Shown: one piece after another, positions 1 to 7,179 of the stretch | How positions within the stretch are numbered: position 1 is the stretch's first letter | Layout: the number at the start of each line of letters is the position of its first letter | Assembly (NCBI GenBank): GCA_046296435.1 | Contig: JBKBLI010000073.1 | Span: forward strand, 1-15,397 | DNA from: M3007 sp046296435 | GTDB taxonomy: Bacteria; Bacteroidota; Bacteroidia; Chitinophagales; Saprospiraceae | DNA: 15,397 nt | Direction: 5' to 3' | Made by a program: the position numbers and the translations under genes | The notes under the pieces: generated by a model | Told to the model about the DNA's origin: nothing | The model's input: only the letters and a program-made list of their open reading frames with translations | The model's database searches: none

Positions 1-217
1 AACCACTAACCACTAACCACTAACCACTAACCACTAACCACTAACCACTAACCACTAACCGCTAACCGCTAACCACTAACCACTAACCACTAACCACTAA
101 CCACTAACCACTAACCACTAACCGCTAACCACTAACCACTAACCACTAACCACTAACCACTAACCACTAACCACTAACCACTAACCACTAACCGCTAACC
201 ACTAACCACTAACCACT
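1..217. repeat. Tandem heptamer array (AACCACT)n, 31 units
   Basis: The first 217 bases are 31 uninterrupted 7-base units with no phase slip. Twenty-seven units are AACCACT. Units 9, 10, 18 and 28 (starting at 57, 64, 120 and 190) are AACCGCT, an A-to-G change at the fifth base. The array starts at base 1, so its full length is unknown. Because 7 and 3 share no factor, every forward frame meets TAA and every reverse frame meets TAG about every 21 bases, so it is not coding. It ends about 40 bases before the promoter box of the Wzz-like gene. It resembles the short heptamer repeats known from cyanobacterial intergenic DNA in form only. Its role here is unknown. Confidence 0.97.
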
Positions 218-257
218 GCTTTGTGTCTTAAAAACAGCGCGATTGCTGCGGGTGAGT

Positions 258-265
258 TATCTTTG
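258..265 (+). promoter_or_regulatory. Bacteroidota -7 promoter box for the Wzz/Wzy operon
   Basis: TATCTTTG matches the Bacteroidota -7 consensus TAnnTTTG. The expected transcription start is near 270-272, which leaves about 32 bases of leader before the ATG at 304. No well-spaced TTG -33 element is evident. The box decides the start codon of the downstream gene: the in-frame TTG at 274 would be almost leaderless, so the ATG at 304 is preferred. Confidence 0.6.
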
Positions 266-303
266 CGGCCGTTTTGGCCAAAAATCGTTCCAAACTTCTC
301 AGC

Positions 304-1425
304 ATGAATCCACCATCAGATAATTTACTGGGCATTTTAAGTTTTTTGTATGCTCAGCGCCGGAAGGTGTTGATGTTTTGTGGCGTCGTAGCGTTAGGCA
401 GCGTGATCATTTCGCTATTTTTGCCTAACTATTACAGAGCGACGACGATTTTTTATCCGGCGAGTCCTGAATTGGCGAATCCTGAGCTGATTTTTGGATA
501 CACGGGCCAGGTGACCAATTACTACGGCGGCGACCGCGATTTGGATCGTCTCGCCGAGATTGCCAACAGCCGCGAGGTGATGGACTACCTGATTACGCGA
601 TTCGGATTGTACGAGCATTACAAAATCGATTCTACAGCCAGATTCGCCAAGCACAAGGTGCGCAAGCGCTTTCGGAAGCTGTATTCGGCGCTCAAGAACA
701 GGAACGACGCCATTGAACTGAGCGTAGAGGATCAGGATAAGCAACTGGCTGCCGAAATGGCCAACGCTGCGCGGGATAAAATCAACGAGATTGCCGTACA
801 GATGATCAAGCGGAGCCAAGAGCGCCTCTTAGCGTCGTTTGAAAACAACATTTACCGCAAGAAACAGGAATTGCAATTGCTTTCGGACAGCATACAGACC
901 TTGCAAAGGCGCTACAGCATATATAATGTCGGGGTGATAAGCGAGCGCTTATCCACGCGTTTGGCCGATGCCGAGACGGAGATTACGCGCAACAGAGCCA
1001 AGCTGGAAGTGCTGGAGAAAGATACTTTGGTGCCTCGCGATACCTTGCCGTACATCCGGGCTAATCTTTCGGCATTTGAGTCAGAACGCCGCAGTTTGTT
1101 GTCCGACGATGTTTCGGAGGGCGTTATTACCGTCAAGCGTTTCAACGAGGCGGCTTCGTTGATCAATGTGGTCAACGATCTGCATTTTCAGGCGCGCCGA
1201 CAGTTGAGCTACGATTTGGAGCGTTACAACCAGATCATGGCAGCCTACAAGACCGAAATTCCTGCGATTCACTTACTTGAGGCGGCCGAGGCGCCGCCCT
1301 ACAAGAGCCGGCCGACCCGAACGCTGCTGGTTGTCGCCGCGGTGTTTGCCGCCTTTATTTTCTCGGTACTGGGTTTGTTGTTGTTAGATTCGATCAAGCA
1401 GATGCGCGTCGAGGTCGCCGCATAA
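304..1425 (+). CDS. Wzz-like polysaccharide chain-length / co-polymerase protein
   Basis: Predicted inner-membrane polysaccharide co-polymerase of the Wzz family (373 aa), which sets the chain length of a surface polysaccharide together with a Wzy polymerase. Seen: a short cytoplasmic N-terminus, a membrane segment at about residues 21-40, a long periplasmic part with charged helical, coiled-coil-prone stretches (about 165-240 and 290-315), a Pro-rich PPYKSRPTR motif at 331-339 and a second membrane segment at 340-361. This TM, coiled coil, Pro-rich, TM order is the Wzz signature. There is no Walker motif or C-terminal tyrosine kinase domain. The ATG at 304 is chosen over an in-frame TTG at 274 because of the promoter box at 258-265. 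The polymerase gene follows after 12 bases, so the two are probably one operon. Confidence 0.85.
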   Translation: MNPPSDNLLGILSFLYAQRRKVLMFCGVVALGSVIISLFLPNYYRATTIFYPASPELANPELIFGYTGQVTNYYGGDRDLDRLAEIANSREVMDYLITRFGLYEHYKIDSTARFAKHKVRKRFRKLYSALKNRNDAIELSVEDQDKQLAAEMANAARDKINEIAVQMIKRSQERLLASFENNIYRKKQELQLLSDSIQTLQRRYSIYNVGVISERLSTRLADAETEITRNRAKLEVLEKDTLVPRDTLPYIRANLSAFESERRSLLSDDVSEGVITVKRFNEAASLINVVNDLHFQARRQLSYDLERYNQIMAAYKTEIPAIHLLEAAEAPPYKSRPTRTLLVVAAVFAAFIFSVLGLLLLDSIKQMRVEVAA

Positions 1426-1437
1426 GCCGGTTGGTAT

Positions 1438-2901
1438 ATGGCCATAAGCAGTATAGATATCCGGCGCAGCCATGCCGTTTGGACAGGAGCCATCGGGGCG
1501 CTTGTCGCGCTGAGCGCATGGTTGGCCGTGGGGCTCGAGTTGTGGTATGCGGCCTTGCTGCCGGGCGTGTTGCTGGTGGTTGGTGTTGGGTTTTATCGCT
1601 TTCGGTATTTGTATCTTATTTTAGGCGCCTCGCTTCCGCTATCTGTTGAGGTGGAGTTGCCGGGCGGGCTGGGGACCGATTTTCCTTCGGAGCAATTGAT
1701 GTGGGCGTTGACGGGTATTTCGTTATTGTGGTTGGCGCGTTACTGGCGGCATATTCCCGCCTTTTATCTGAGGCATCCGATTACCCTGCTGTTGCTGGCG
1801 CATTTGGGCTGGCTTTCGTTGTGCGTACTGACTTCTCAGGCCTTTTCGATTTCTTTCAAGCATCTGCTGGCCAAGGGCTGGTACGTGGTTACTTTTTACT
1901 TTTTGGCTTTGGGGATATTCCGCTCGGAGCGCGATTTTCGCCGTTTTTTTGTGTGGACGGCCATTCCGTTGGTTCTGACGGTGTTATACGTGTTTGCCAG
2001 ACATGCGGCGATTGGATTTTCGTTTGATCGTGTTAACTCGGTAGTTGGTCCCTTTTACCGCAATCACGTGATGTACGCGTGTTTTCCGGCGATTTTTTTG
2101 CCATTTTTCTGGTATCGGATTATGGGCGTCAGGCGTTGGAGCGCGACGTGGTTGCTGTTGTTGTTGAGCATGTTGCTGTTGTTGGCGGCGATCAACTTTG
2201 CGTACACGCGCGCGGCATATGTAGCGCTGCTGGCGGCGGTCGCTTTGTACTGGGTGGTGCGGATGCGGGCGCTAAAATTGGCCTTGTTGGCGTTTGCTTT
2301 CGGGATGGCTGTTTTTATCGGTTTTGTCGCTAAGGGAGACAATTGGCTGCGCTTTGCTCCCAATTACGAGCGTACGATCACGCATACCCGTTTTGAGAGT
2401 TTGCTCGAGGCTACGACCCGCCTGGAAGACATATCGGTCATGGAGCGCGTGTATCGTTGGGTGGCCGGCGTTTACATGGTTCAGGATCGGCCTTTGACGG
2501 GCTTTGGGCCGGGTTCTTTTTACTTTTTCTATCAAAATTACACGGTCAACAGCTTTAAGACTTACGTCAGCGACAATCCTGAAAGGTCTGGCATGCACAA
2601 TTATTATCTGATGACTGCGGTAGAGCAGGGTATTCCGGGGTTGATTTTCTTTCTGGTGTTCAGCATTGGCTTATTGCTGTATGGCGAAAGGGTGTATCAT
2701 CAGACCCGGGGGGCGGAGGCGCGCCGGTTTGTGGCCGCCGCCATATTGTGTTTTGCGTCGATTTTGTTGCTGATGCTGATGAACGATTTTGTCGAAACTG
2801 ACAAGATTGGTTCTTTTTTCTTTATTTCAGCCGCTTTGATTGTGCGCGCCGACCGCAACAACCGCAAGGAGGCGTCGAATCAGGCCCTGCTGCAACGCTG
2901 A
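1438..2901 (+). CDS. O-antigen ligase/polymerase family membrane protein (Wzy/WaaL-like)
   Basis: A 487-aa polytopic inner-membrane protein with about ten or more hydrophobic segments. It is predicted to polymerise or ligate undecaprenyl-linked glycan units at the periplasmic face. Seen: a large periplasmic loop at about 300-390 carrying the family signature GFGPGS (355-360), then HN (387-388) and a glutamate followed by GIPGL (396-402), which is the Wzy_C/WaaL (PF04932) pattern. An Arg in TRAAY (257-261), before the central membrane segments, is also typical. Adjacency to a Wzz-like gene favours a polymerase over a ligase, but sequence alone does not separate them. The ATG is 12 bases after the Wzz stop. 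Its 3' end overlaps the convergent gene on the minus strand by 22 bases (2880-2901). Confidence 0.85.
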   Translation: MAISSIDIRRSHAVWTGAIGALVALSAWLAVGLELWYAALLPGVLLVVGVGFYRFRYLYLILGASLPLSVEVELPGGLGTDFPSEQLMWALTGISLLWLARYWRHIPAFYLRHPITLLLLAHLGWLSLCVLTSQAFSISFKHLLAKGWYVVTFYFLALGIFRSERDFRRFFVWTAIPLVLTVLYVFARHAAIGFSFDRVNSVVGPFYRNHVMYACFPAIFLPFFWYRIMGVRRWSATWLLLLLSMLLLLAAINFAYTRAAYVALLAAVALYWVVRMRALKLALLAFAFGMAVFIGFVAKGDNWLRFAPNYERTITHTRFESLLEATTRLEDISVMERVYRWVAGVYMVQDRPLTGFGPGSFYFFYQNYTVNSFKTYVSDNPERSGMHNYYLMTAVEQGIPGLIFFLVFSIGLLLYGERVYHQTRGAEARRFVAAAILCFASILLLMLMNDFVETDKIGSFFFISAALIVRADRNNRKEASNQALLQR

Positions 2902-3491
2902 ATGGGCGAGCAATTGTCCAACAGAATATTGCCCCTGTAGAATCCGCAACCGGGTCCGTACCAGGCCTCCAGCGTCAGGTGGGTGTAATTGCTCTTGGCC
3001 ATGAACTGAAACTTGTATTCTTTCCACTGCGCTTCTGAAATAACGGGCGATATATCGAGCAGGCATTCTTTGGCGCTTTTGCTCGTCCCGCCCCACACCC
3101 TGACACGGACAGGTCTGTCGTACCCGACGTAAGAGGCGCTGTGGGCGAGCCATATTTTGAAAGTGTAGCAGTTGCCGGCGATCAGTTTCTCGCCCAAAAA
3201 CTGAGAGATATCTTCTGTGGTGCCGTCTTCGCGGGTGATCAGTCCGAGGCAGGAAGCGCCATGCTGAGGCTGCACATGGGATATGCCCCAGGCTCCCGGA
3301 AAAATATCGGGCGTGCTGCCCGGAGTGGCAGAATACCAACCCTTGGGCGTCTTGTTGTGTCCGGGCGCATCTTCGAAGGAGGGATTGCGCAGGTAGATTC
3401 GTTCGCTCTGAAACAGGACCGTGCTTACAAAAAGGGGGAATATTCCACAAAAGCTGAAAAAAACCTTCATTTTTCGAACAATTAAGCGCAT
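2880..3491 (-). CDS. Small secreted protein, carbohydrate-binding-like (NPSFED family)
   Basis: A 203-aa exported protein of unknown function. It has a hydrophobic signal at about residues 9-27, then NPSFED (36-41), a LITREDGT stretch, 'FLGEKLIAGNCYTFKIWLA' (98-116), RVWGG (130-134), LLDISP, EYKFQFMAK and a C-terminal NILLDN (188-193). This resembles the galactose-binding-like jelly-roll modules often found in Bacteroidota surface proteins, where they sit before OmpA or T9SS domains; here the module stands alone. The resemblance is from memory of such proteins, not from a search. A second in-frame ATG at 3470 (Met8) also gives a good signal peptide and could be the true start. No T9SS C-terminal domain or lipobox is seen. 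It converges with the polymerase gene and diverges from ftsX, about 50 bases away. Confidence 0.75.
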   Translation of the reverse strand: MRLIVRKMKVFFSFCGIFPLFVSTVLFQSERIYLRNPSFEDAPGHNKTPKGWYSATPGSTPDIFPGAWGISHVQPQHGASCLGLITREDGTTEDISQFLGEKLIAGNCYTFKIWLAHSASYVGYDRPVRVRVWGGTSKSAKECLLDISPVISEAQWKEYKFQFMAKSNYTHLTLEAWYGPGCGFYRGNILLDNCSPIQRCSRA

Positions 3492-3506
3492 TTAAGGGGC
3501 CGTGAA

Positions 3507-3514
3507 TAACTTTG
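3507..3514 (+). promoter_or_regulatory. -7 promoter box for ftsX
   Basis: TAACTTTG fits TAnnTTTG. The predicted start of transcription near 3520 leaves a leader of about 20 bases before the ATG at 3542. The -33 region would fall inside the first codons of the divergent minus-strand gene. No clear TTG is visible there. Confidence 0.55.
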
Positions 3515-3541
3515 CGCGTTGTATAACGTCCGAATTTGCAC

Positions 3542-4396
3542 ATGTCGCGTACAAAACCTTCATTCTTTTACGTAATTGTCAGCATTGCGCTGGTTTTGTT
3601 TATGATAGGTTTTTTTGCGTTGACCGCCTTGCACGGACGCCGCTTGTCGCTTTTGTTTCAAGAAAAAATAGATCTTTGGATCGAAATAGAACCCGATGCG
3701 ATGGCTGATGCCGCCGACCGTCTGGTGCGTTATTTGCAGAGCCAGCCTCATGTCAAACCCGAATCTGTGCAATACATTCGTCGGGAGGAGGCCGTTGCGC
3801 AAATGCGGCAAGACCTCGGCGAGGAAAGTTTGCTGACCGAATTGCCCGATCTGATGCGCGATGTCATCCGCTTCAATGTGCGCGCCGATATGTTGGACGA
3901 GGACGCCCTGACCTTGTGGCGATCGGAGCTGCGCGCCGATACTGCCGTGGCTGAAGTTTTTTTGGAAGCTACCTCCGTAGGCAACGTTGGCAAAAACATC
4001 GAACGTATAGGCTACATCGCGCTGGGCATGGCTGCTTTGCTCATCTTTGCAGCCGTTGTATTGATTCACAACACCCTGCGACTGGCGCTGTATGCCAACC
4101 GCTTTTTGATCAAAAATCAGGAATTGGTCGGCGCCTCTTGGGGGTATATCAGCAAACCTTTCGTCGTTCGGGGGATTTTGAACGGCTTGTGGAGCGCGGG
4201 CTTGGCCATCGCAGCGCTGCTGGGCCTTCTGTATGTCGCACAGAAAATGTCGCCCGATATTGCAGATCTGGAAGACCCCGTCGGCGTCGCGATCATCATG
4301 GCCGCGCTGACAGTCCTCGGCGTCGCGATATCCGGTCTGAGCACCTGGCTGGTGGTCAACAAGTTCCTACGACTCCGCATCGACGATTTGTACTGA
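3542..4396 (+). CDS. ftsX: Cell division protein FtsX
   Basis: Inner-membrane subunit of the FtsEX ABC-type complex, which couples ATP hydrolysis by FtsE to control of peptidoglycan hydrolases at the division site. The 284 residues show the FtsX layout: one N-terminal membrane helix (about 12-34), an extracytoplasmic domain (about 35-155), then three more helices (about 157-177, 213-233, 250-272). The conserved cytoplasmic stretch 'NTLRLALYANRFLIKNQELV' (177-196), followed by GAS and KPF, is typical, as is the C-terminal LRLRIDDLY of Bacteroidota FtsX. Start: ATG at 3542; an in-frame TTG two codons upstream is less likely. ftsE is not adjacent, which is usual in this phylum. DUF3098 and uppP follow on the same strand. 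Confidence 0.95.
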   Translation: MSRTKPSFFYVIVSIALVLFMIGFFALTALHGRRLSLLFQEKIDLWIEIEPDAMADAADRLVRYLQSQPHVKPESVQYIRREEAVAQMRQDLGEESLLTELPDLMRDVIRFNVRADMLDEDALTLWRSELRADTAVAEVFLEATSVGNVGKNIERIGYIALGMAALLIFAAVVLIHNTLRLALYANRFLIKNQELVGASWGYISKPFVVRGILNGLWSAGLAIAALLGLLYVAQKMSPDIADLEDPVGVAIIMAALTVLGVAISGLSTWLVVNKFLRLRIDDLY

Positions 4397-4510
4397 ATAC
4401 CATGCCCCAAAAAAGTATATCTCGACACAAAATATCCAGCGGAATATCGCCGACGCTTCGGACGCAGCCCGCTCATGCAATCATGCTTCTGAACAAGTAA
4501 CACCACGAAC

Positions 4511-4882
4511 ATGGCAAAAAAAAATATCAAACCAACGCCCGCTAAGTCTGCCGCCAAACCGGCGCCTGCGCCTGTGCGCCCTGAAAAGGTTTCGGCGCAA
4601 AACAAGTTTACCCAGGGAGACCGACAACTGATCTACGATCGGAAATCGTTTATGATTTTTGGCGCCGGATTGGCTCTTGTGCTGCTGGGTTTGCTGCTGA
4701 TGGCCGGCGGCGCCATGCCCGATCCCGAGCGCTGGGAGCCCGAGCGTATTTACAGCTTTCGCCGTATTACGCTTGCGCCGCTGTGCATGGTACTGGGATT
4801 TGGCATCCTGGTTTACGGAATTTTTGCGGGGAATAAGGACGCGGTAACGTCAGCCGACAATCCGGAGGCAGAACAGGTATGA
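4511..4882 (+). CDS. DUF3098 family membrane protein
   Basis: A 123-aa protein with two predicted membrane helices (about 47-67 and 87-106) and a Lys/Ala/Pro-rich N-terminal tail of about 30 residues. The stretch LLLMAGG, DPERW, IYSFRRITLAP and then GFGILVYGIF matches the DUF3098 pattern (LMxGG ... F.fRRItlAP ... lGF). The function of the family is not known. It typically lies between ftsX and uppP in Bacteroidota, as here, which suggests a link to envelope growth. It starts 114 bases after ftsX. Its TGA overlaps the ATG of uppP (ATGA at 4879-4882), so translation of the two is probably coupled. Confidence 0.9.
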   Translation: MAKKNIKPTPAKSAAKPAPAPVRPEKVSAQNKFTQGDRQLIYDRKSFMIFGAGLALVLLGLLLMAGGAMPDPERWEPERIYSFRRITLAPLCMVLGFGILVYGIFAGNKDAVTSADNPEAEQV

Positions 4883-5688
4883 GTCTCTGGCAGGCAATAG
4901 TTTTGGCGATCATCGAGGGGCTTACGGAGTTCCTTCCGGTATCTTCGACCGGCCACATTATCTTGGGGTCCGCGACGATGGGGATTGCTTCCGATCCTTT
5001 TGTCAAAGTTTTTACGGTGGCCATTCAATTTGGCGCCATTCTTTCGGTAGTCACGCTGTATTGGCGCAAGTTTTTTCGCAGCGTGCGCTTTTATGTATTG
5101 CTCTTTGTGGCTTTCATTCCTGCGGCGGTCATGGGTTTGTTGTTCAAATCCTATATCGACGCGCTGTTGGAGAATATCGCAGCGGTGGCCATTGCGCTCA
5201 TCCTGGGCGGCGTCGTGTTTTTGTGGATCGACGGCTGGTTCCGCAGCCGCATAGGGCTTGAGGATAGCACGGATCAAATCACTTACAAACAGGCCCTGAA
5301 CATTGGCTTTTTTCAGACCATCAGCATGATACCCGGCGTCAGCCGCTCGGCGGCTACCATTATCGGCGGACTGACCCAGGGATACTCGCCGCGCACGGCG
5401 GCTGAGTTTTCTTTCTTTTTGGCTGTGCCTACCATGTTTGCCGCTACGGTTAAGTCGCTTTACGACCACATCAAAGTGGCGGGCGCTCAATTTGGACCGA
5501 GCGAATGGCAGGCTTTGGCGGTTGGTAATATCGTGGCGTACATCGTGGCTATGTTGGCCATCCGGTCTTTCATCGGCTATCTGGGGCGCCACGGATTCAA
5601 AATATTTGGATATTACCGCATTGCTTTGGGTATCCTTGTCTTGTTGTTGTGGTATTTGGATTTTTTTAAGGATACGCCTGTGCTGTAA
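4879..5688 (+). CDS. uppP: Undecaprenyl-diphosphatase UppP (BacA)
   Basis: Integral-membrane phosphatase that converts undecaprenyl diphosphate to the monophosphate, renewing the lipid carrier for peptidoglycan and surface polysaccharide; overproduction of the family gives bacitracin resistance. The 269-aa length is normal. Both family motifs are intact: EGLTEFLPVSSTGH at residues 13-26 (with the catalytic Glu17 in the (E/Q)xxxE pattern) and PGVSRSAAT at 152-160 (with Arg156). About eight hydrophobic segments are visible. It is the last gene of the ftsX-DUF3098-uppP run. Neighbouring Wzz/Wzy and glycosyltransferase genes would use the same carrier. Confidence 0.97.
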   Translation: MSLWQAIVLAIIEGLTEFLPVSSTGHIILGSATMGIASDPFVKVFTVAIQFGAILSVVTLYWRKFFRSVRFYVLLFVAFIPAAVMGLLFKSYIDALLENIAAVAIALILGGVVFLWIDGWFRSRIGLEDSTDQITYKQALNIGFFQTISMIPGVSRSAATIIGGLTQGYSPRTAAEFSFFLAVPTMFAATVKSLYDHIKVAGAQFGPSEWQALAVGNIVAYIVAMLAIRSFIGYLGRHGFKIFGYYRIALGILVLLLWYLDFFKDTPVL

Positions 5689-5737
5689 GCCCTCGGTTTA
5701 GATTTTTCACGCAAAGGGCGCGAAGGGTTTTTTACAA

Positions 5738-5764
5738 AGATTTGATGCAAACAAGGTCAAATCT
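5738..5764. repeat. Inverted repeat between uppP and the ion-channel gene
   Basis: AGATTTGA (5738-5745) and its exact complement TCAAATCT (5757-5764) flank an 11-base spacer. The repeat lies 50 bases after the uppP stop and about 22 bases before the -7 box of the next gene. It has no T tract on its 3' side, so it is a poor intrinsic terminator. It could be a 3'-end hairpin of the uppP mRNA or an operator; the sequence does not decide. Confidence 0.4.
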
Positions 5765-5785
5765 GGCCAATCTTGAGACTAAGAA

Positions 5786-5793
5786 TACCTTTG
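5786..5793 (+). promoter_or_regulatory. -7 promoter box for the ion-channel gene
   Basis: TACCTTTG fits TAnnTTTG. Transcription would start near 5800, giving a leader of about 40 bases. A small GC-rich inverted repeat (GGCGC 5796-5800, GCGCC 5806-5810) lies at or just before the predicted start. No convincing -33 TTG at the usual distance is seen. Confidence 0.5.
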
Positions 5794-5840
5794 CAGGCGC
5801 GCAGGGCGCCAACAGATAGCTCTTTAAGATCTTTTGTGCT

Positions 5841-6800
5841 ATGTCGATATGCAAATATCTGTTTGGGTGTGCGCTTTTGTGGTGTTGGGGCGGGATTGAC
5901 CTGGCCGCCCAGCCCCAACGGGTTTACACCGGCGTTTACCTGATGAACCTCTACGATCTGAACATGGACGAGCATTCGTTTTATGCCGATTTTTACATCT
6001 GGTTCAGGTGGGACGGCGATCTGGATCCGACCAATTTCGAATTTGTTAATCAGATCGAGAAGTGGAGCATGACTTCGGGCATATCGGGCAACGAGGCGGA
6101 TAGCCTGCTCGTTGACGGCTCTAATTACCGAATTTATCGCGTAGAGGGGCGGTTTTTTCACTCGTTTCTGCTGGGGCGCTTTCCCTTGGACCGCCACGAT
6201 CTGGACATACAAATTGAACACCCCGAATACACTTCTCAAGAGTTGGTTTTCGTGCCGGATACGGCGCGGATACTCGTTCGTCCTTCGCTCAAATTGGTCG
6301 GCTGGCAAGATCTGTCGGCGCGTATGGAACATGTCGTACAGGATTACGGAACCGATTTTGGCAAACCTGACGCCCCGGCCCAGCGCTACAGCAATTTGAG
6401 TTTTATCGTCACGCTGCGGCGTCCAATCAGTTTCTTTTTCCTCAAAATGTTTTTGCCGCTGGCGGTGGTTATGCTGGTCAGCCTTGGCGCCCTACTGTTG
6501 CATCCTACCTACATTGATACGCGCTCCGCGTTGCCTATTGGCGGACTATTGACGGCGGTTTTTCTCCAACAGACCTACAGCAGCGCATTGCCCGATACCG
6601 GCTATATGGTGCTCATGGATAAAATATACCTGCTGGCCTATGTTCTGGTGTCCTTGATATTGCTACAGGTCATCGTCTCCGGAAATCTTTTGCGCAAGCG
6701 CTCTAATTTTGGCGCCGGCCGGATCATGCGTTTTGAGCGGCGTATGGCTTTTGTTTACTTCTTTTTTTTCGCACTTTTTGTTCTTTTGTTGTGCGCATAG
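5841..6800 (+). CDS. Prokaryotic pentameric ligand-gated ion channel homologue
   Basis: A 319-aa homologue of the Cys-loop receptor superfamily (bacterial relatives GLIC, ELIC). Seen: signal peptide 1-23, a beta-rich extracellular domain (about 26-195) with WFRWDG (54-59) and the Pro-loop motif GRFPLDRHDLDIQIEH (112-127), then four hydrophobic segments M1 (about 197-221), M2 (about 227-249), M3 (about 255-281) and M4 (about 300-318). The two cysteines of the animal Cys-loop are absent, as in all bacterial members. The M1-M2 linker is short and the M3-M4 loop is about 18 residues, again bacterial style. It should form a homopentameric channel in the inner membrane with its ligand domain in the periplasm. 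Ligand and ion selectivity cannot be read from the sequence. It has its own promoter box and no evident partner gene. Confidence 0.85.
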   Translation: MSICKYLFGCALLWCWGGIDLAAQPQRVYTGVYLMNLYDLNMDEHSFYADFYIWFRWDGDLDPTNFEFVNQIEKWSMTSGISGNEADSLLVDGSNYRIYRVEGRFFHSFLLGRFPLDRHDLDIQIEHPEYTSQELVFVPDTARILVRPSLKLVGWQDLSARMEHVVQDYGTDFGKPDAPAQRYSNLSFIVTLRRPISFFFLKMFLPLAVVMLVSLGALLLHPTYIDTRSALPIGGLLTAVFLQQTYSSALPDTGYMVLMDKIYLLAYVLVSLILLQVIVSGNLLRKRSNFGAGRIMRFERRMAFVYFFFFALFVLLLCA

Positions 6801-6961
6801 ACAGCGGTCAGGTTCTTTTTAGGGGGTAAAAACACTGCGAAGAGAACAGGACAATCAATTGATAGTCAGCGTTTTTGGTCATTATCGGTGCGTTTTTTGT
6901 CACAAGATCGACATCCATTGTCTGAGATTGTTGTCTATGCGCTTCATGCTGCTACGGCCTT
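6801..6961. other. Non-coding spacer after the ion-channel gene
   Basis: No gene is supported here. The stretch holds a perfect 10-base palindrome ATCAATTGAT (6854-6863) and several T-rich runs but no clear terminator, tRNA or conserved motif. The palindrome is a possible operator only by shape. Confidence 0.5.
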
Positions 6962-6969
6962 AACTTTGC
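6962..6969 (+). promoter_or_regulatory. -7 promoter box upstream of a candidate small RNA
   Basis: TAACTTTG fits TAnnTTTG and is identical to the ftsX box. The predicted start is near 6976. TTG triplets at 6928-6933 lie about 28-31 bases upstream, longer than the usual spacing. The next protein start is 230 bases away, and a terminator lies between. Confidence 0.5.
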
Positions 6970-6975
6970 AGTGTG

Positions 6976-7128
6976 TTTCAGCAAAAAAGTTTGCTGGGAT
7001 TCGATGATTATTCGTCAATGCGCTTTTTATTAATTTCAAATTTTAAATATATACGGATTTACATACCAACACTACACATAGTGAACGCCTAAAAAAGGAC
7101 GTCGGCAAAAGAGTTGGCGTCCTTTTTT
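6976..7128 (+). ncRNA. Candidate small RNA or terminated 5' leader
   Basis: Between the promoter box and the terminator lies a stretch of about 150 bases with no convincing reading frame; the longest from an ATG is nine codons at 7003. It opens with a perfect 7-bp hairpin, CAGCAAA (6980-6986) and TTTGCTG (6991-6997) around AAAG, right at the predicted 5' end. An AT-rich, probably unstructured middle (about 7015-7075) follows, and it closes with the intrinsic terminator. A 5' cap hairpin, open centre and terminator are the usual shape of a trans-acting small RNA. It may instead be an attenuated leader of the gene at 7206. It does not match tmRNA, SRP RNA or RNase P by eye. The start coordinate is inferred from the -7 box. 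Confidence 0.4.
7091..7128 (+). terminator. Strong intrinsic terminator, potentially bidirectional
   Basis: AAAAAAGGACG (7091-7101) pairs perfectly over 11 bp with CGTCCTTTTTT (7118-7128) around a 16-base loop. The stem may extend inward through G-T pairs. The A run on one side and T run on the other make it usable on either strand. It lies 77 bases before the ATG at 7206. Confidence 0.85.
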
Positions 7129-7179
7129 ATTGCAGGTGAAGGAAAGAACGTATCGTTTTTTTTTCGAGAATCAAAATAA

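Noticed and set aside
1..217. Eukaryotic-type telomere or CRISPR array
   Set aside because: The unit is AACCACT, not a known telomere unit, and the downstream genes are clearly bacterial. There are no spacers, and the unit is far too short for a CRISPR repeat.
4402..4500. 32-codon ORF between ftsX and DUF3098
   Set aside because: It has an ATG and stop but no promoter, no recognisable motif and a composition like random sequence. It fits a plain spacer as well.
4813..5592. 259-codon reading frame on the minus strand over uppP
   Set aside because: It lies opposite the well-supported uppP and its product is Arg/His-rich without domains, which is a composition shadow.
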